NCBI RefSeq assembly: GCF_943913955.1
Contig: NZ_CALUAE010000010.1
Location: 36,007 to 100,006, forward strand
From: Mycolicibacterium bacteremicum
Lineage (GTDB): Bacteria > Actinomycetota > Actinomycetes > Mycobacteriales > Mycobacteriaceae
Direction: 5' to 3'
DNA length: 64,000 bases
A program made the position numbers and the translations under genes. The notes beneath the pieces are model-generated. The model saw nothing but the letters and a program-made list of their open reading frames with translations, was not told where the DNA came from and made no database searches. Position 1 is the first letter of the stretch, and each line of letters starts with the position of its first letter. This document shows, piece by piece, positions 44,406 to 52,424 of the stretch.

Positions 44406-45157
44406 CGCTGAGAGCCGATCGGGTCAGCTGGACGCGTTCGGGTCGGCTGGTGCTCGACGGCGTAACCGTCGAGCCGGCACCGGGCAGCACCGTCGGCCTG
44501 CTGGGCCCCAACGGCTCGGGCAAGTCGTCACTGCTGAAGCTGCTGGCCGGGGTGGACCGCCCCGATCGGGGCTTCGTGGCCCTCGACGGTGAACCGGTCG
44601 CGCGGGTGTCGCGGCGGGCACTGGCCCGGCGGGTGGCGATGGTCGCCCAGCACAACGAGACCGAACTGCACATCACGGTGCGCGATGTGGTGCGGCTGGG
44701 CCGGATTCCCTACACCGGGATGATCGGGACCGACACCGTGGGGGCGGCCGTGGTCGACGGTGCACTGGCCGCCACCGGACTGCAGGACATGACCGAGCGG
44801 TACTGGCACACGCTGTCCGGCGGGGAACGGCAGCGGGTACAGATCGCCCGGGCGCTGGCGCAGGACCCGGATCATCTGCTGCTGGACGAACCGACCAACC
44901 ACCTCGACGTCGCCCACCAGCTGGAGATCCTGGCGCTCGTCCGACGGCTGGACGTCACGACAGTCGTCGCGCTGCACGATCTCAACCTGGCGGCGATGTT
45001 CTGCGACCACATCGTGGTGCTCTCCGACGGTGCGGTGGTGGCCGCCGGCACACCGGCAGATGTGCTCACCGAACAACTCATCGGTTCGGTCTACCGGGTG
45101 CGCTGTCACGTCACCGTCGAAGACGGTCGGCCGCACGTCCGTTTTGCGCTGCGCTAA
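44402..45157 (+). CDS. btuD: BtuD/FepC-type ABC transporter ATP-binding protein
   Basis: The 251-aa ATPase has Walker A GPNGSGKSS, Q-loop AQHNETELHITVRDVVRLGR, signature LSGGERQRVQIARALAQ, Walker B HLLLDEPTNHLD and the H-loop ALHDLNLAAMF. It overlaps btuC by 4 bp and energises the importer. Its TAA stop overlaps by 4 bp the stop of the convergent monooxygenase gene, which ends the operon. Confidence 0.93.
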   Translation: MTLRADRVSWTRSGRLVLDGVTVEPAPGSTVGLLGPNGSGKSSLLKLLAGVDRPDRGFVALDGEPVARVSRRALARRVAMVAQHNETELHITVRDVVRLGRIPYTGMIGTDTVGAAVVDGALAATGLQDMTERYWHTLSGGERQRVQIARALAQDPDHLLLDEPTNHLDVAHQLEILALVRRLDVTTVVALHDLNLAAMFCDHIVVLSDGAVVAAGTPADVLTEQLIGSVYRVRCHVTVEDGRPHVRFALR

Positions 45158-46572
45158 GCGCTGGTGCCGAGCGGTTGCGCAATCTGATCGGCCAGCGAGT
45201 TGTCGGTGAACGCGCCGCGGTAGCGCGCGGCGGGATGACGGTCCGGCAACCGGTCACCCTTGCCGAGCAGCTTGTGCCGCAACGTGCCCGACTTGTCGGT
45301 GCTGATCAGCCCGCGTTCGCGCAGCGTGGGGAACAGCCGGTCGGCGACCTCCCGGAAGGACTGCGGCACCGTGGCGTGGTAGACGTTGATGCCGTCGACA
45401 CCGGCCTCCCGCCACTCTTCGAGGCGGTCCGCGATCTCGTCCGGGGTGCCCACCACCCGGTTGGCGCCCTCCATCACCCAGGCCATATCCCGGATGGTGG
45501 GTTCGTCGTTGCCGGACACCTCGGCGGCCCAGCGTTTGAAGCTCTGGATGCCGGTGAACTCGCCGAGCTCACTGATCGGGGTGTCCAGCGGCAGGCTGCC
45601 CGCATCGACGCCCGCATCGCCGAGCGCGTGCAGGGCGATGCCCTCCAGATCGAGGTATCGCTTGAGCTCGTCGTTGCGCCGGATCGCGTCGGCGTGGGTG
45701 TCACCGATGACGAACGACAGTCCCTGGGCGAATGTGATGTCGGATGGGTCGCGCCCGTATTCGGCCGCCAGCGCCCGGGTTTCGGTGGTCAGCTTGTAGG
45801 CGTCCGCTGGCGACGGACTGCCGATGTAGACGCCCTCGGCATTGCGGGCGGAGAACAGCTGGCCGGCCGGCGAGGACCCGGCCTGGAAGAGCACCGGCGT
45901 GCGCTGCGGGGACGGCGAGGTGAAATGCGGCCCCTCGACGCTGTACCGCGGCCCGACGTGATTGATCCGGTGGATCTTCGCCGGGTCGGAGTGCACGCTG
46001 CGCTCCTTGTCCTGTACCAGCGCATCCTCGTCCCAGGAACCCTCCCACAGCTTGTACGCGACGTCGACGTACTCGTAGGCCCACTCGTAGCGCTGGTCGT
46101 GGGCCAGCGTGCCCTCGTGGCCGAAGCTGCGGAACATGTTGGCGTTGAAGCTGGTGACGATGTTCCAGCCCAACCTGCCCTCGGTGTAGTGGTCCAGCGA
46201 GGACATCCGCCGGGCGAAGTTGAACGGGTGATCCTGGATGATCGAGCTGGTGAACACGATGCCCAGGTTCTCCGTCGCCGCCGCCAGCGCCGAGGCCAGC
46301 ACCGACGGATCGTTGACCGGGATCTGGATGCCGGCCTCGACCGATTTGCGCCAGTTGCCGTTCCACGGTGCCCGCAGCCCGAAGACGTCGGCGAAGAACA
46401 ACAGGTCGTAGCCGGCCTTGTCGACCTCGGCGGCCAGTGACGTCCAGTGCCGCAACGAGTTGAACCGGTGGTTCTGCGCCTCCGGTGCCCGCCACAACCC
46501 GTGCAGCACATGGGAGGCGGTGTTCATCACGAACGCCGAGTAGTACAGCGGTTTGCGGTCGCGGGCTGTCAT
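45154..46572 (-). CDS. NtaA/SnaA/DszA-type FMN-dependent monooxygenase
   Basis: The 472-aa protein belongs to the large luciferase-like group that uses FMNH2 from a separate reductase. KAGYDLLFFADVFGLRAP, SSIIQDHPFNFARRMSSLDH and GRLGWNIVTSFN are typical, as is the C-terminal AEVSGNDEPTIRDMAWVMEG. Members open sulfones (DszA) or oxidise chelators (NtaA) and alkyl sulfides. It is the last gene of the metN-metI-metQ operon and overlaps metQ by 4 bp, so an imported organosulfur compound is the likely substrate. No flavin reductase is in the window. Confidence 0.88.
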   Translation of the reverse strand: MTARDRKPLYYSAFVMNTASHVLHGLWRAPEAQNHRFNSLRHWTSLAAEVDKAGYDLLFFADVFGLRAPWNGNWRKSVEAGIQIPVNDPSVLASALAAATENLGIVFTSSIIQDHPFNFARRMSSLDHYTEGRLGWNIVTSFNANMFRSFGHEGTLAHDQRYEWAYEYVDVAYKLWEGSWDEDALVQDKERSVHSDPAKIHRINHVGPRYSVEGPHFTSPSPQRTPVLFQAGSSPAGQLFSARNAEGVYIGSPSPADAYKLTTETRALAAEYGRDPSDITFAQGLSFVIGDTHADAIRRNDELKRYLDLEGIALHALGDAGVDAGSLPLDTPISELGEFTGIQSFKRWAAEVSGNDEPTIRDMAWVMEGANRVVGTPDEIADRLEEWREAGVDGINVYHATVPQSFREVADRLFPTLRERGLISTDKSGTLRHKLLGKGDRLPDRHPAARYRGAFTDNSLADQIAQPLGTSA

Positions 46573-47498
46573 GAGCTGGCCCCGGGCCCCGCCGAGGCCG
46601 ACTCGCCGATCGGGCCGAGGGTGTCGCGGATGAGCGCGTTGTTGGTGTTCTGCAGGAACTCCGCGATCTTGGGATCGGTGAAGGTGGCGATCAGCTTCTG
46701 CACATTCGGATCGTCGAGGTGCTTGTTGCTGACGACGAGTCCGCCTTCGCTGCCGACCGGCGCGGGATGACGGTCCAGGATCTGGTCCTCGCGCAGCCCG
46801 GCGGCATAGACATCGGAGATGTGCACCACGACGGCGTCGACATCGGCCAGACTGCGAGCCAGCTGACCGATCGGCACCTGGACGAATTCGTAGTTCTTCG
46901 GGTTGGTCGCGACATCGCTGAGCTGGGGCAGCCCCTCGACGGTGTCCTTACCCGGCGCCAAGGTGATCTGACCGGCCTCGGCGAGGTCCAGCAGGGCGAT
47001 GGCCTGGCCGGCCGGGTCGTCGCGCAGCGCGATCTTGGCGCCGGCGGGCAGTTGGTCCCAGCTGTCGTACTTGTCGGAGTAGGTGGCCTGGTCCCAGGTG
47101 AACGTCGGTGCGGCCAAGGTCAATTCGAATCCGTTGGCGGCGATGGCGTCGTTGAGGAAGGGCTGGTGTTCGAAGAAGTTGCCGGCCACCGTGCCCGCGT
47201 CGACGGCCCGGTTGATCTCGATCAGGTTGTCGATCTGGACCGGCTTGATGGTGATGCCGTGATCGGGTGCCACGTTCTCACTGATATAGGCCAGCAGGTT
47301 CTCGGCCGCGATGTCGGTGCTCCAGGTCGCCACTTCGAGTTCGGTGCCGAACGGCTGGTCGCGGTTGGACACCTGGCTGTAGGCGACACCGCCGGCCGCC
47401 ACCACCACGGCCGCGGCGGCCACCGCGATCCACGGCCAGCGCTTGCGTTGCTTGATCTCGATGTCGACGCCGGGGGCGGCGCTGCTCTGGTCTGCCAC
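46569..47498 (-). CDS. metQ: MetQ/NlpA family substrate-binding protein, membrane-anchored
   Basis: The 309-aa protein is the binding component of a methionine-type ABC importer: TWSTDIAAENLLAYISENVA, FFEHQPFLNDAIAANGFELT and VPIGQLARSLADVDAVVVHI. Unusually it has no lipobox cysteine. Instead an N-terminal cytoplasmic stretch (IEIKQRKRWP) leads into one membrane helix (residues about 22-42) that would anchor it. It is 26 bp from metI. The ligand may be methionine or another sulfur compound, given the monooxygenases around it. Confidence 0.88.
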   Translation of the reverse strand: MADQSSAAPGVDIEIKQRKRWPWIAVAAAAVVVAAGGVAYSQVSNRDQPFGTELEVATWSTDIAAENLLAYISENVAPDHGITIKPVQIDNLIEINRAVDAGTVAGNFFEHQPFLNDAIAANGFELTLAAPTFTWDQATYSDKYDSWDQLPAGAKIALRDDPAGQAIALLDLAEAGQITLAPGKDTVEGLPQLSDVATNPKNYEFVQVPIGQLARSLADVDAVVVHISDVYAAGLREDQILDRHPAPVGSEGGLVVSNKHLDDPNVQKLIATFTDPKIAEFLQNTNNALIRDTLGPIGESASAGPGASS

Positions 47499-47524
47499 AG
47501 TGTTCCTTCTGTTCGTGTTCGGGG

Positions 47525-48208
47525 TCAGCGGGTGAGGGTTTTGACGACACGATCACCGGTGAACTGCACCAACTGGATGGTGAGGATCAGCGCGATCACG
47601 GTGGCGATCATGATGTTGTCGTCAAAGCGGTTGTAGCCGTACGTGATTGCCAGATGACCGACGCCGCCCGCGCCGATGGATCCGGCGATCGCCGAATACT
47701 CGATCATGGCGATGGTGTTGACGGTCAGTGCCCCGGCCAGAGCCGGCAGGGCCTCGGAGAGCTGTACCGACCGGATGACCTGGACATGGGATCCGCCCGA
47801 TACCAGTCCCATGTCGGCGACATCGGAGCGGACTTCACGCAGCGCGTTCTGCACCAGGCGGGCGAAGAACGGGACACCGGCAACGGTCATCGGCACGATT
47901 GCCGCCGCGATGCCGATGGTGGTGCCCACGATGAACCGGGTGACCGGGATGATGGCGGCCATCAGGATCAGGAACGGCAGTGAGCGGCCGATGTTGACGA
48001 TGGTGTTCAGCACGTTGAACACCCGCGGATTCGGGAACAGCCCGAACGACGAGGTGTTGTGCAGGACGATGCCCGCGGGTGTACCGATCAACACGACGAG
48101 GGTCATGGTGACGCCGACCATCACCCAGGTCTGGCCGTAGGCGGGCAGCAGTAGATCGGGCACCCGCGACCAGGGGGTGCTGAAATCCTCGGCGGCGAGC
48201 AGGTTCAC
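47525..48208 (-). CDS. metI: MetI family ABC permease
   Basis: The 227-aa membrane protein has about five helices and the coupling-helix region IPVTRFIVGTTIGIAAAIVP and EVRSDVADMGLVSGGSHVQV, characteristic of MetI. It overlaps metN by 4 bp and precedes metQ on the same strand, making a complete MetNIQ importer. Confidence 0.92.
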   Translation of the reverse strand: MNLLAAEDFSTPWSRVPDLLLPAYGQTWVMVGVTMTLVVLIGTPAGIVLHNTSSFGLFPNPRVFNVLNTIVNIGRSLPFLILMAAIIPVTRFIVGTTIGIAAAIVPMTVAGVPFFARLVQNALREVRSDVADMGLVSGGSHVQVIRSVQLSEALPALAGALTVNTIAMIEYSAIAGSIGAGGVGHLAITYGYNRFDDNIMIATVIALILTIQLVQFTGDRVVKTLTR

Positions 48209-49206
48209 GCGGCCGCCTCGCCGCCGGCGGTGTCGACGGCACGCACGTGCAGGCCCCGGTCACGCAGGTGCTCGGCGAAGCCGGCCGGGGCGGTGGGGGA
48301 GATGGCCAGCACCGCGCGCCCGACCGCGACCCCGCGGATGGATTCGACGCTGGCGCTGAGCACGCTGACCTGTGCGCCGGCCAGTCCCGGGGTGTATCCG
48401 ATGGAGGTCAGCCAGTCCAGCGGCACGTCGCGCGAGGCGTAGGACACCTCCCACACGTCACCCGCGTCGCGCACCGGCACACTGGGCCGGTCCGGCAGGA
48501 GTTCATGCGCCAGAGCGGAATTCGGGTCGAGGATGATGTCCTCGACCGAGCCGCTCTCGATGATGCGGCCGTTGTCGATGCGGGCCACCGAGTCGGCGAT
48601 CTCGCGGACCACCTCCATCTCGTGGGTGATCAGGATGATCGACAGCCCGAACTCGTCGCGGAGATGGCTGAGCAGTCCCAGGATCGACTTGGTGGTGGCC
48701 GGATCCAGCCCGGAGGTCGCCTCGTCGGAAAGCAGATTGGACGGCCCGAGCGCGAGCGCCCGGGCGATGCCGACACGTTGCTTCTGTCCGCCGGAGAGCT
48801 GGGCGGGGAAGAACTCGCGGCGATCGCTCAGCCCGACCCGCTCCAGCAGCTCGTCGACGCGTTTGGTCACCGAGGCCTCGGTCGCGTGCAGATATTGCAG
48901 TGGCAGCGCGATGTTCTGCGCCACGGTGCGGCGGCGTAGCAGTGGAGCGGTCTGGAAGATCACGCCGACGCTGCGGCGTGCGGTCAACAATTCGGCCCGG
49001 TCGAGCCGGGTGAAGTCCTTACCGTCGACGCGGACGGTGCCGCTGGTCGGCCGCTCGAGGAAACTGACGCAGCGCGACAGGGTGCTCTTGCCGGCACCGC
49101 TGGGCCCGACCACGGCGAGGATCTCGCCGCTGTCGACCGACAGCGAGATGTCGTCGAGGACGGTGCGGTCGCCGAACCGTTTGGTCAGGTTCTCGATCTC
49201 GATCAC
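48205..49206 (-). CDS. metN: MetN family ABC transporter ATP-binding protein
   Basis: The 333-aa ATPase has Walker A GPSGAGKST, signature LSGGQKQRVGIARALA and Walker B NLLSDEATSGLDP (Asp before the Glu replaced by Ser, as in some MetN). It has a C-terminal NIL domain from about residue 250 (VSYASRDVPLDWLTSIGYTP), which binds methionine and inhibits transport in characterised MetN. The GTG at 49206 has only a weak ribosome site. A short upstream frame ends in GTGA exactly at this start, so translation may be coupled to a leader. Confidence 0.92.
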   Translation of the reverse strand: MIEIENLTKRFGDRTVLDDISLSVDSGEILAVVGPSGAGKSTLSRCVSFLERPTSGTVRVDGKDFTRLDRAELLTARRSVGVIFQTAPLLRRRTVAQNIALPLQYLHATEASVTKRVDELLERVGLSDRREFFPAQLSGGQKQRVGIARALALGPSNLLSDEATSGLDPATTKSILGLLSHLRDEFGLSIILITHEMEVVREIADSVARIDNGRIIESGSVEDIILDPNSALAHELLPDRPSVPVRDAGDVWEVSYASRDVPLDWLTSIGYTPGLAGAQVSVLSASVESIRGVAVGRAVLAISPTAPAGFAEHLRDRGLHVRAVDTAGGEAAA

Positions 49207-49461
49207 AGGACTGCTCTCTCATAAGACGGTGTGGCCGTGCTCGTTGCACGGCTGTGTCGCAACACACAGGTGCTGTGACACGCATCGAACCCGGCCGGGT
49301 GTGCGCCGACATGCGGTGAGGTGGGGGAACGCCGGGCGGCGTCGGCCGGGGAACTCGCCAAAGGTACGCATCGCGGCGGCACCGCGTAAGGGTAGCGATC
49401 TGGCTGATTCGAAATGCGTCGGCGTTTTCTCAAAAGGCTTGTAGCTGAGTACTTTTGTGTG
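49207..49461. promoter_or_regulatory. Divergent control region of the organosulfur operons
   Basis: No protein gene is certain in these 255 bases. On the metN side three adjacent hairpins occur: GCCGTGC/GCACGGC (49234-49252), TGTGT/ACACA (49253-49266) and CACAG/CTGTG (49265-49277). A minus-strand frame starting ATG at 49285 has two adjacent Cys codons (49264-49259) inside the second hairpin. Another minus frame from a GTG ends in GTGA over the metN start. On the plus side TACTTT (49450-49455) lies 6 nt before the GTG at 49462. Sulfur-dependent attenuation is possible. Confidence 0.4.
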
Positions 49462-50550
49462 GTGTCAGCACAACGAGTGAGCTCAGCGAAACCACGGTTC
49501 GGGGTGTGGGCCAATGTGCACGGCACAATGGCCGCGCTGGGCCACCCCGATGATCCGGTCGACGCGTCCTGGTCCCGGGTGCGCGACCAGATCCTGTTGG
49601 CCGAACGGCTGGGCTTCGACTCGACGCTGATCGCCCAGCACACCATGAACCCGTTGGGTGAGGACCTCGATCAGCTCGATGCCTGGAGTGCGGCCGCGGC
49701 CCTGGCGGCGCTGACCGAATCCATCGAGATCATCGCGGCTGTCAAGCCATCGATCATCCACCCGACGATCCTGGCCAAACAGGCTCAGGGCATCCAGCAG
49801 ATCAGTGGTGGCCGGTTCGCGGTCAACGTCGTCAATGCCTGGTGGATCCCGGACCTCGAACGTTCCGGGATCGGGATGTTGGAGCACGGGGAACGCTACG
49901 TCTACGGCACCGAATGGTTGCACGCGGTGCGCAAGCTGCTGTCGGGTGAGCGGACCACGCTGCGCGGGAAGTACTTTCAGATCGACGACTTCGTGATCCG
50001 GCCCGCTCACACGCGGCCACGGATCTACCTCGGCGGCGAATCCGAGCAGGCCCGCACACTGGCCGCCGCCGAGGCCGATGTGCTGTTCCTCAACGGTCAG
50101 GCACCCGAGCAGGCCCGGACGCTGCTTGACGATGTGCGGCGCAGGCCGCGAACGGGTGCACCGCTGCGATTCGGCCTGGCGGCCTTCGTCGTCACCGCGG
50201 CCACCGGCCGGGAAGCCGCCGAACTGATGCATCAGCACTGGGATCTGCAGCGTGCCGACAAGGCCGGCGCCGGTGACACCATCGACCGGTTCAGCCGTGA
50301 CACCGATCCCGCCTCACCGATGTGGCAGCGGCTGAGTGCGCTGCCACATGTCGGCCCCAACGGCGGCACCGCGGCCGGCCTGGTGGGTGACTACGACACC
50401 GTCGCGCAGCGCATCGTGGACTGGTTCGCCGACGGGATCGAGACGTTCATGTTGGCGTTCCAACCGTTCGAGGCCGAGATGGAGCGCTTTGCCGGCGAGA
50501 TCCTGCCGCGGGTCGATGCGCTGCTGAAGCGGGAGAGTCTGGCGTCATGA
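49462..50550 (+). CDS. SfnG-like FMN-dependent dimethylsulfone monooxygenase
   Basis: The 362-aa luciferase-like protein resembles SfnG, the FMNH2-dependent enzyme that converts dimethyl sulfone to methanesulfinate: FGVWANVHGTMAALGHPDDP, LGFDSTLIAQHTMNPLGEDL, EIIAAVKPSIIHPTILAK and YLGGESEQARTLAA. The length agrees. The GTG at 49462 is chosen because TACTTT lies 6 nt upstream, while the open frame continues to 49414 with no support. It overlaps the next monooxygenase gene (ATGA). The assignment is by recalled family similarity, so the exact substrate is tentative. Confidence 0.8.
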   Translation: MSAQRVSSAKPRFGVWANVHGTMAALGHPDDPVDASWSRVRDQILLAERLGFDSTLIAQHTMNPLGEDLDQLDAWSAAAALAALTESIEIIAAVKPSIIHPTILAKQAQGIQQISGGRFAVNVVNAWWIPDLERSGIGMLEHGERYVYGTEWLHAVRKLLSGERTTLRGKYFQIDDFVIRPAHTRPRIYLGGESEQARTLAAAEADVLFLNGQAPEQARTLLDDVRRRPRTGAPLRFGLAAFVVTAATGREAAELMHQHWDLQRADKAGAGDTIDRFSRDTDPASPMWQRLSALPHVGPNGGTAAGLVGDYDTVAQRIVDWFADGIETFMLAFQPFEAEMERFAGEILPRVDALLKRESLAS

Positions 50551-51641
50551 CACTGAAGTTCCACTGGTATCTACCCACCCATGGCGACACCACGACGATC
50601 GCGGACAACCGGGGCGACGCGGCGACCCGTGCGCAGTCGCATCTGCAGCCGACGCTGGAGAACCTGACCGCGCTGGTGCGTACGGCGGAGGATCTGGGAT
50701 TCGAGGCGGCGTTGACGCCGACCGGATCACATTGCGAGGACTCGTGGTTGGCGACCGTGGCGTTGGCCCAGCACAGCGAGCGGCTCAAATTTCTGGTGGC
50801 GTTCCGGCCCGGCGTGCTCTCGCCCACGCTGGCCGTACAGCAGGTCAGCACGTATCAGCGGTTCACCGGAAACCGCTTGGCGCTCAACATCGTCACCGGT
50901 GGTGACGACTCGGAGATGCGCCGGTACGGCGATTCGATCGACAAGGCCGCGCGCTACCGGCGCACCGCCGAGTTCCTCGCCGTGGTCCGCGGCGCGTGGA
51001 GCAACCCGGAGTTCACCTTCCGCGGCGAGTTCTATGACGTGCAGGCGGCCCGGACAGCCTACCCGGTGCAGACCGTACCGACGATCTATTTCGGGGGGTC
51101 GTCCCCGGAGGCGATCGAGGTGGCCGCCGAGCATGCCGATGTCTACCTGACCTGGGGTGAGCCGCCGGACCAGGTCGCCGAGAAGATCGGGCGGGTACGC
51201 GCGGCGGCGGCACGTCGCGGCCGGGAGCTGAGGTTCGGCCTGCGGCTGCATACCGTCGCGCGGGCCACCGAGGAGCAGGCCTGGCAGCGTGCCGACGAAC
51301 TGATCGCCGGCCTGGATCCCGCGGCCGTGCGCCGGGCACATGAGCGCTACCTGTCCTCGGGATCGGAGGGGCAGCGGCGGATGGCCGCGCTGACCAGCGG
51401 CGAGCTGGTCGACGCGCGGAGCCTGGAGGTGCATCCCGGACTGTGGGCGGGGCCGAGTCTGTTGCGCGACGGAGCCGGTACCGCGGCGATCGGCAGTTAC
51501 GAGCAGGTCGCCGGGGTATTCGCCGAGTACGCCCGGTTGGGCATCAGTGAATTCGTGCTGTCGGGTTATCCGCAGGCCGACGAGATCCGCCACGTCGGGC
51601 GGGGGGTACTGCCGCTGGTCCGCGCGGGCGTGCCGGTCTGA
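50547..51641 (+). CDS. SsuD/MsuD-like alkanesulfonate monooxygenase
   Basis: The 364-aa protein has the SsuD family marks: FHWYLPTHGDTTTIADNRGD at the N-terminus, FLVAFRPGVLSPTLAVQQVS, LNIVTGGDDSEMRRYGD and TIYFGGSSPEAIEVAAEHAD. These enzymes use FMNH2 and O2 to release sulfite from alkanesulfonates. Coupled behind an SfnG-like enzyme, it would complete a route from dimethyl sulfone via methanesulfonate to sulfite. The flavin reductase must be encoded elsewhere. Confidence 0.88.
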   Translation: MTLKFHWYLPTHGDTTTIADNRGDAATRAQSHLQPTLENLTALVRTAEDLGFEAALTPTGSHCEDSWLATVALAQHSERLKFLVAFRPGVLSPTLAVQQVSTYQRFTGNRLALNIVTGGDDSEMRRYGDSIDKAARYRRTAEFLAVVRGAWSNPEFTFRGEFYDVQAARTAYPVQTVPTIYFGGSSPEAIEVAAEHADVYLTWGEPPDQVAEKIGRVRAAAARRGRELRFGLRLHTVARATEEQAWQRADELIAGLDPAAVRRAHERYLSSGSEGQRRMAALTSGELVDARSLEVHPGLWAGPSLLRDGAGTAAIGSYEQVAGVFAEYARLGISEFVLSGYPQADEIRHVGRGVLPLVRAGVPV

Positions 51642-51643
51642 CG

Positions 51644-51747
51644 CAGGTCGCCGTCGCGGTGGCGAAGGTCAGGTCGCCGTCGCGGTGGCGAAGGTCAGGA
51701 CGCCTTCGCGGTGGCGAAGGTCAGGACGCCTTCGCGGTAGCGAAGAT
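51644..51747 (+). repeat. 4 x 26 bp tandem repeat between convergent genes
   Basis: Units at 51644, 51670, 51696 and 51722 have a 26-bp period. The first two are identical (CAGGTCGCCGTCGCGGTGGC, then GAAGGT). The third and fourth change to CAGGACGCCTTCGCGG and have a few substitutions. Each can fold as CTTCGC-GGTG-GCGAAG or a close variant. The last unit reaches the stop of the MazF-like gene. It looks like a VNTR locus. Confidence 0.85.
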
Positions 51748-52334
51748 CAGGACCACGAGAACTCGGCGCGCAGCCGGGTCGCGATCACGTCGAACTTCTC
51801 GCGCGCCAGGATGGCGCCCTCGCGACGTATCCCGTCCTCGGGCACGTCGAGCACCCGGTCCAGGCGCACCCAACTCGGCCGGCCCTCGTAGTCCCAGCTG
51901 CCGGTCCCGATGCCGACCCAGTCGCCGTCCTCGGCGTGCCGGTCCTGACTGGACAACATCAGCCCGAGCAACATGCGGTGATCGCGGCCGACCACCAGAA
52001 CGGGCCGGTCCTTGCCGCGGGTGGGGTCGTCCTCGTAGACCACCCAGGTCCACACGATCTCGCCCGGGTCGGCCTGACCGTCCAGGTCGGGGGAGTATTC
52101 GATGCGCCTGGCCCGATGCGCGGTCGGCACGCCGGCGTTGGTCACCGGGCGCCCGGCGGTGATCGCGGTGGGCTGCTGTTGGGCGGCCTGGGCCCCGGCC
52201 AACGCCTCCAGGCCGATCTTGAGACCCTGCTGCAGCACCCGCTCGGGCTTGGGCAGCTGGCGGATCAGCTTGGGGGCTTCCTTGAACACGATGTTCTCGG
52301 CCAGGCGTTGAAAGGCCTTCCATTGGGACGCCAT
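51747..52334 (-). CDS. MazF/PemK-like domain protein (Rv2405 equivalent)
   Basis: The 195-aa protein has a helical N-terminus (QWKAFQRLAENIVFKEAPKL). The C-terminal half resembles the PemK/MazF beta-barrel: GEIVWTWVVYEDDPTRGKDR, PVLVVGRDHRMLLGLMLSSQ and later WVRLDRVLDVPEDGI. No antitoxin gene is beside it, and its fixed place next to lepA in mycobacteria argues for a housekeeping role rather than a mobile toxin. A minus-strand TATGCT box (complement of 52342-52347) lies 7 nt before the ATG, so it is probably leaderless. Confidence 0.8.
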   Translation of the reverse strand: MASQWKAFQRLAENIVFKEAPKLIRQLPKPERVLQQGLKIGLEALAGAQAAQQQPTAITAGRPVTNAGVPTAHRARRIEYSPDLDGQADPGEIVWTWVVYEDDPTRGKDRPVLVVGRDHRMLLGLMLSSQDRHAEDGDWVGIGTGSWDYEGRPSWVRLDRVLDVPEDGIRREGAILAREKFDVIATRLRAEFSWS

Positions 52335-52424
52335 GAGAACGAGCATAGGTCTTGCGATTGTGAAGCGAGCGCCTGCTGTCGATACGCTGGACCCACCTAT
52401 CGCGCTTCGACCAGGAGATTTCCA
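52335..52424. promoter_or_regulatory. Divergent promoters of the MazF-like gene and lepA
   Basis: TATGCT on the minus strand (complement of 52342-52347) serves the MazF-like gene. TACGCT on the plus strand (52383-52388) should start lepA mRNA near 52395. AGGAGA (52413-52418) is an excellent ribosome site 6 nt before an ATC codon at 52425. No ATG, GTG or TTG in the lepA frame lies between the inferred transcription start and the conserved protein. Confidence 0.55.

Noticed and set aside
49255..49320. 22-codon plus-strand ORF starting GTG with one Cys codon
   Set aside because: No promoter box or ribosome site fits it, it has a single Cys codon and lies far from the plus-strand gene.
49207..49461. 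SAM-type riboswitch in the sulfur control region
   Set aside because: I looked on both strands for a SAM-IV-like core and did not find the conserved segments.
49414..49461. Longer N-terminus of the SfnG-like protein from ATG 49414
   Set aside because: The added residues are basic and unlike the family, and a TACTTT box sits within them 6 nt before GTG 49462.
51747..52334. Toxin-antitoxin locus
   Set aside because: There is no antitoxin gene next to the MazF-like ORF, and the gene is fixed beside lepA in mycobacteria.
52323..52424. TTG start at 52323 for lepA
   Set aside because: It lies ahead of the likely lepA promoter, inside the divergent gene, and would add residues without family similarity.
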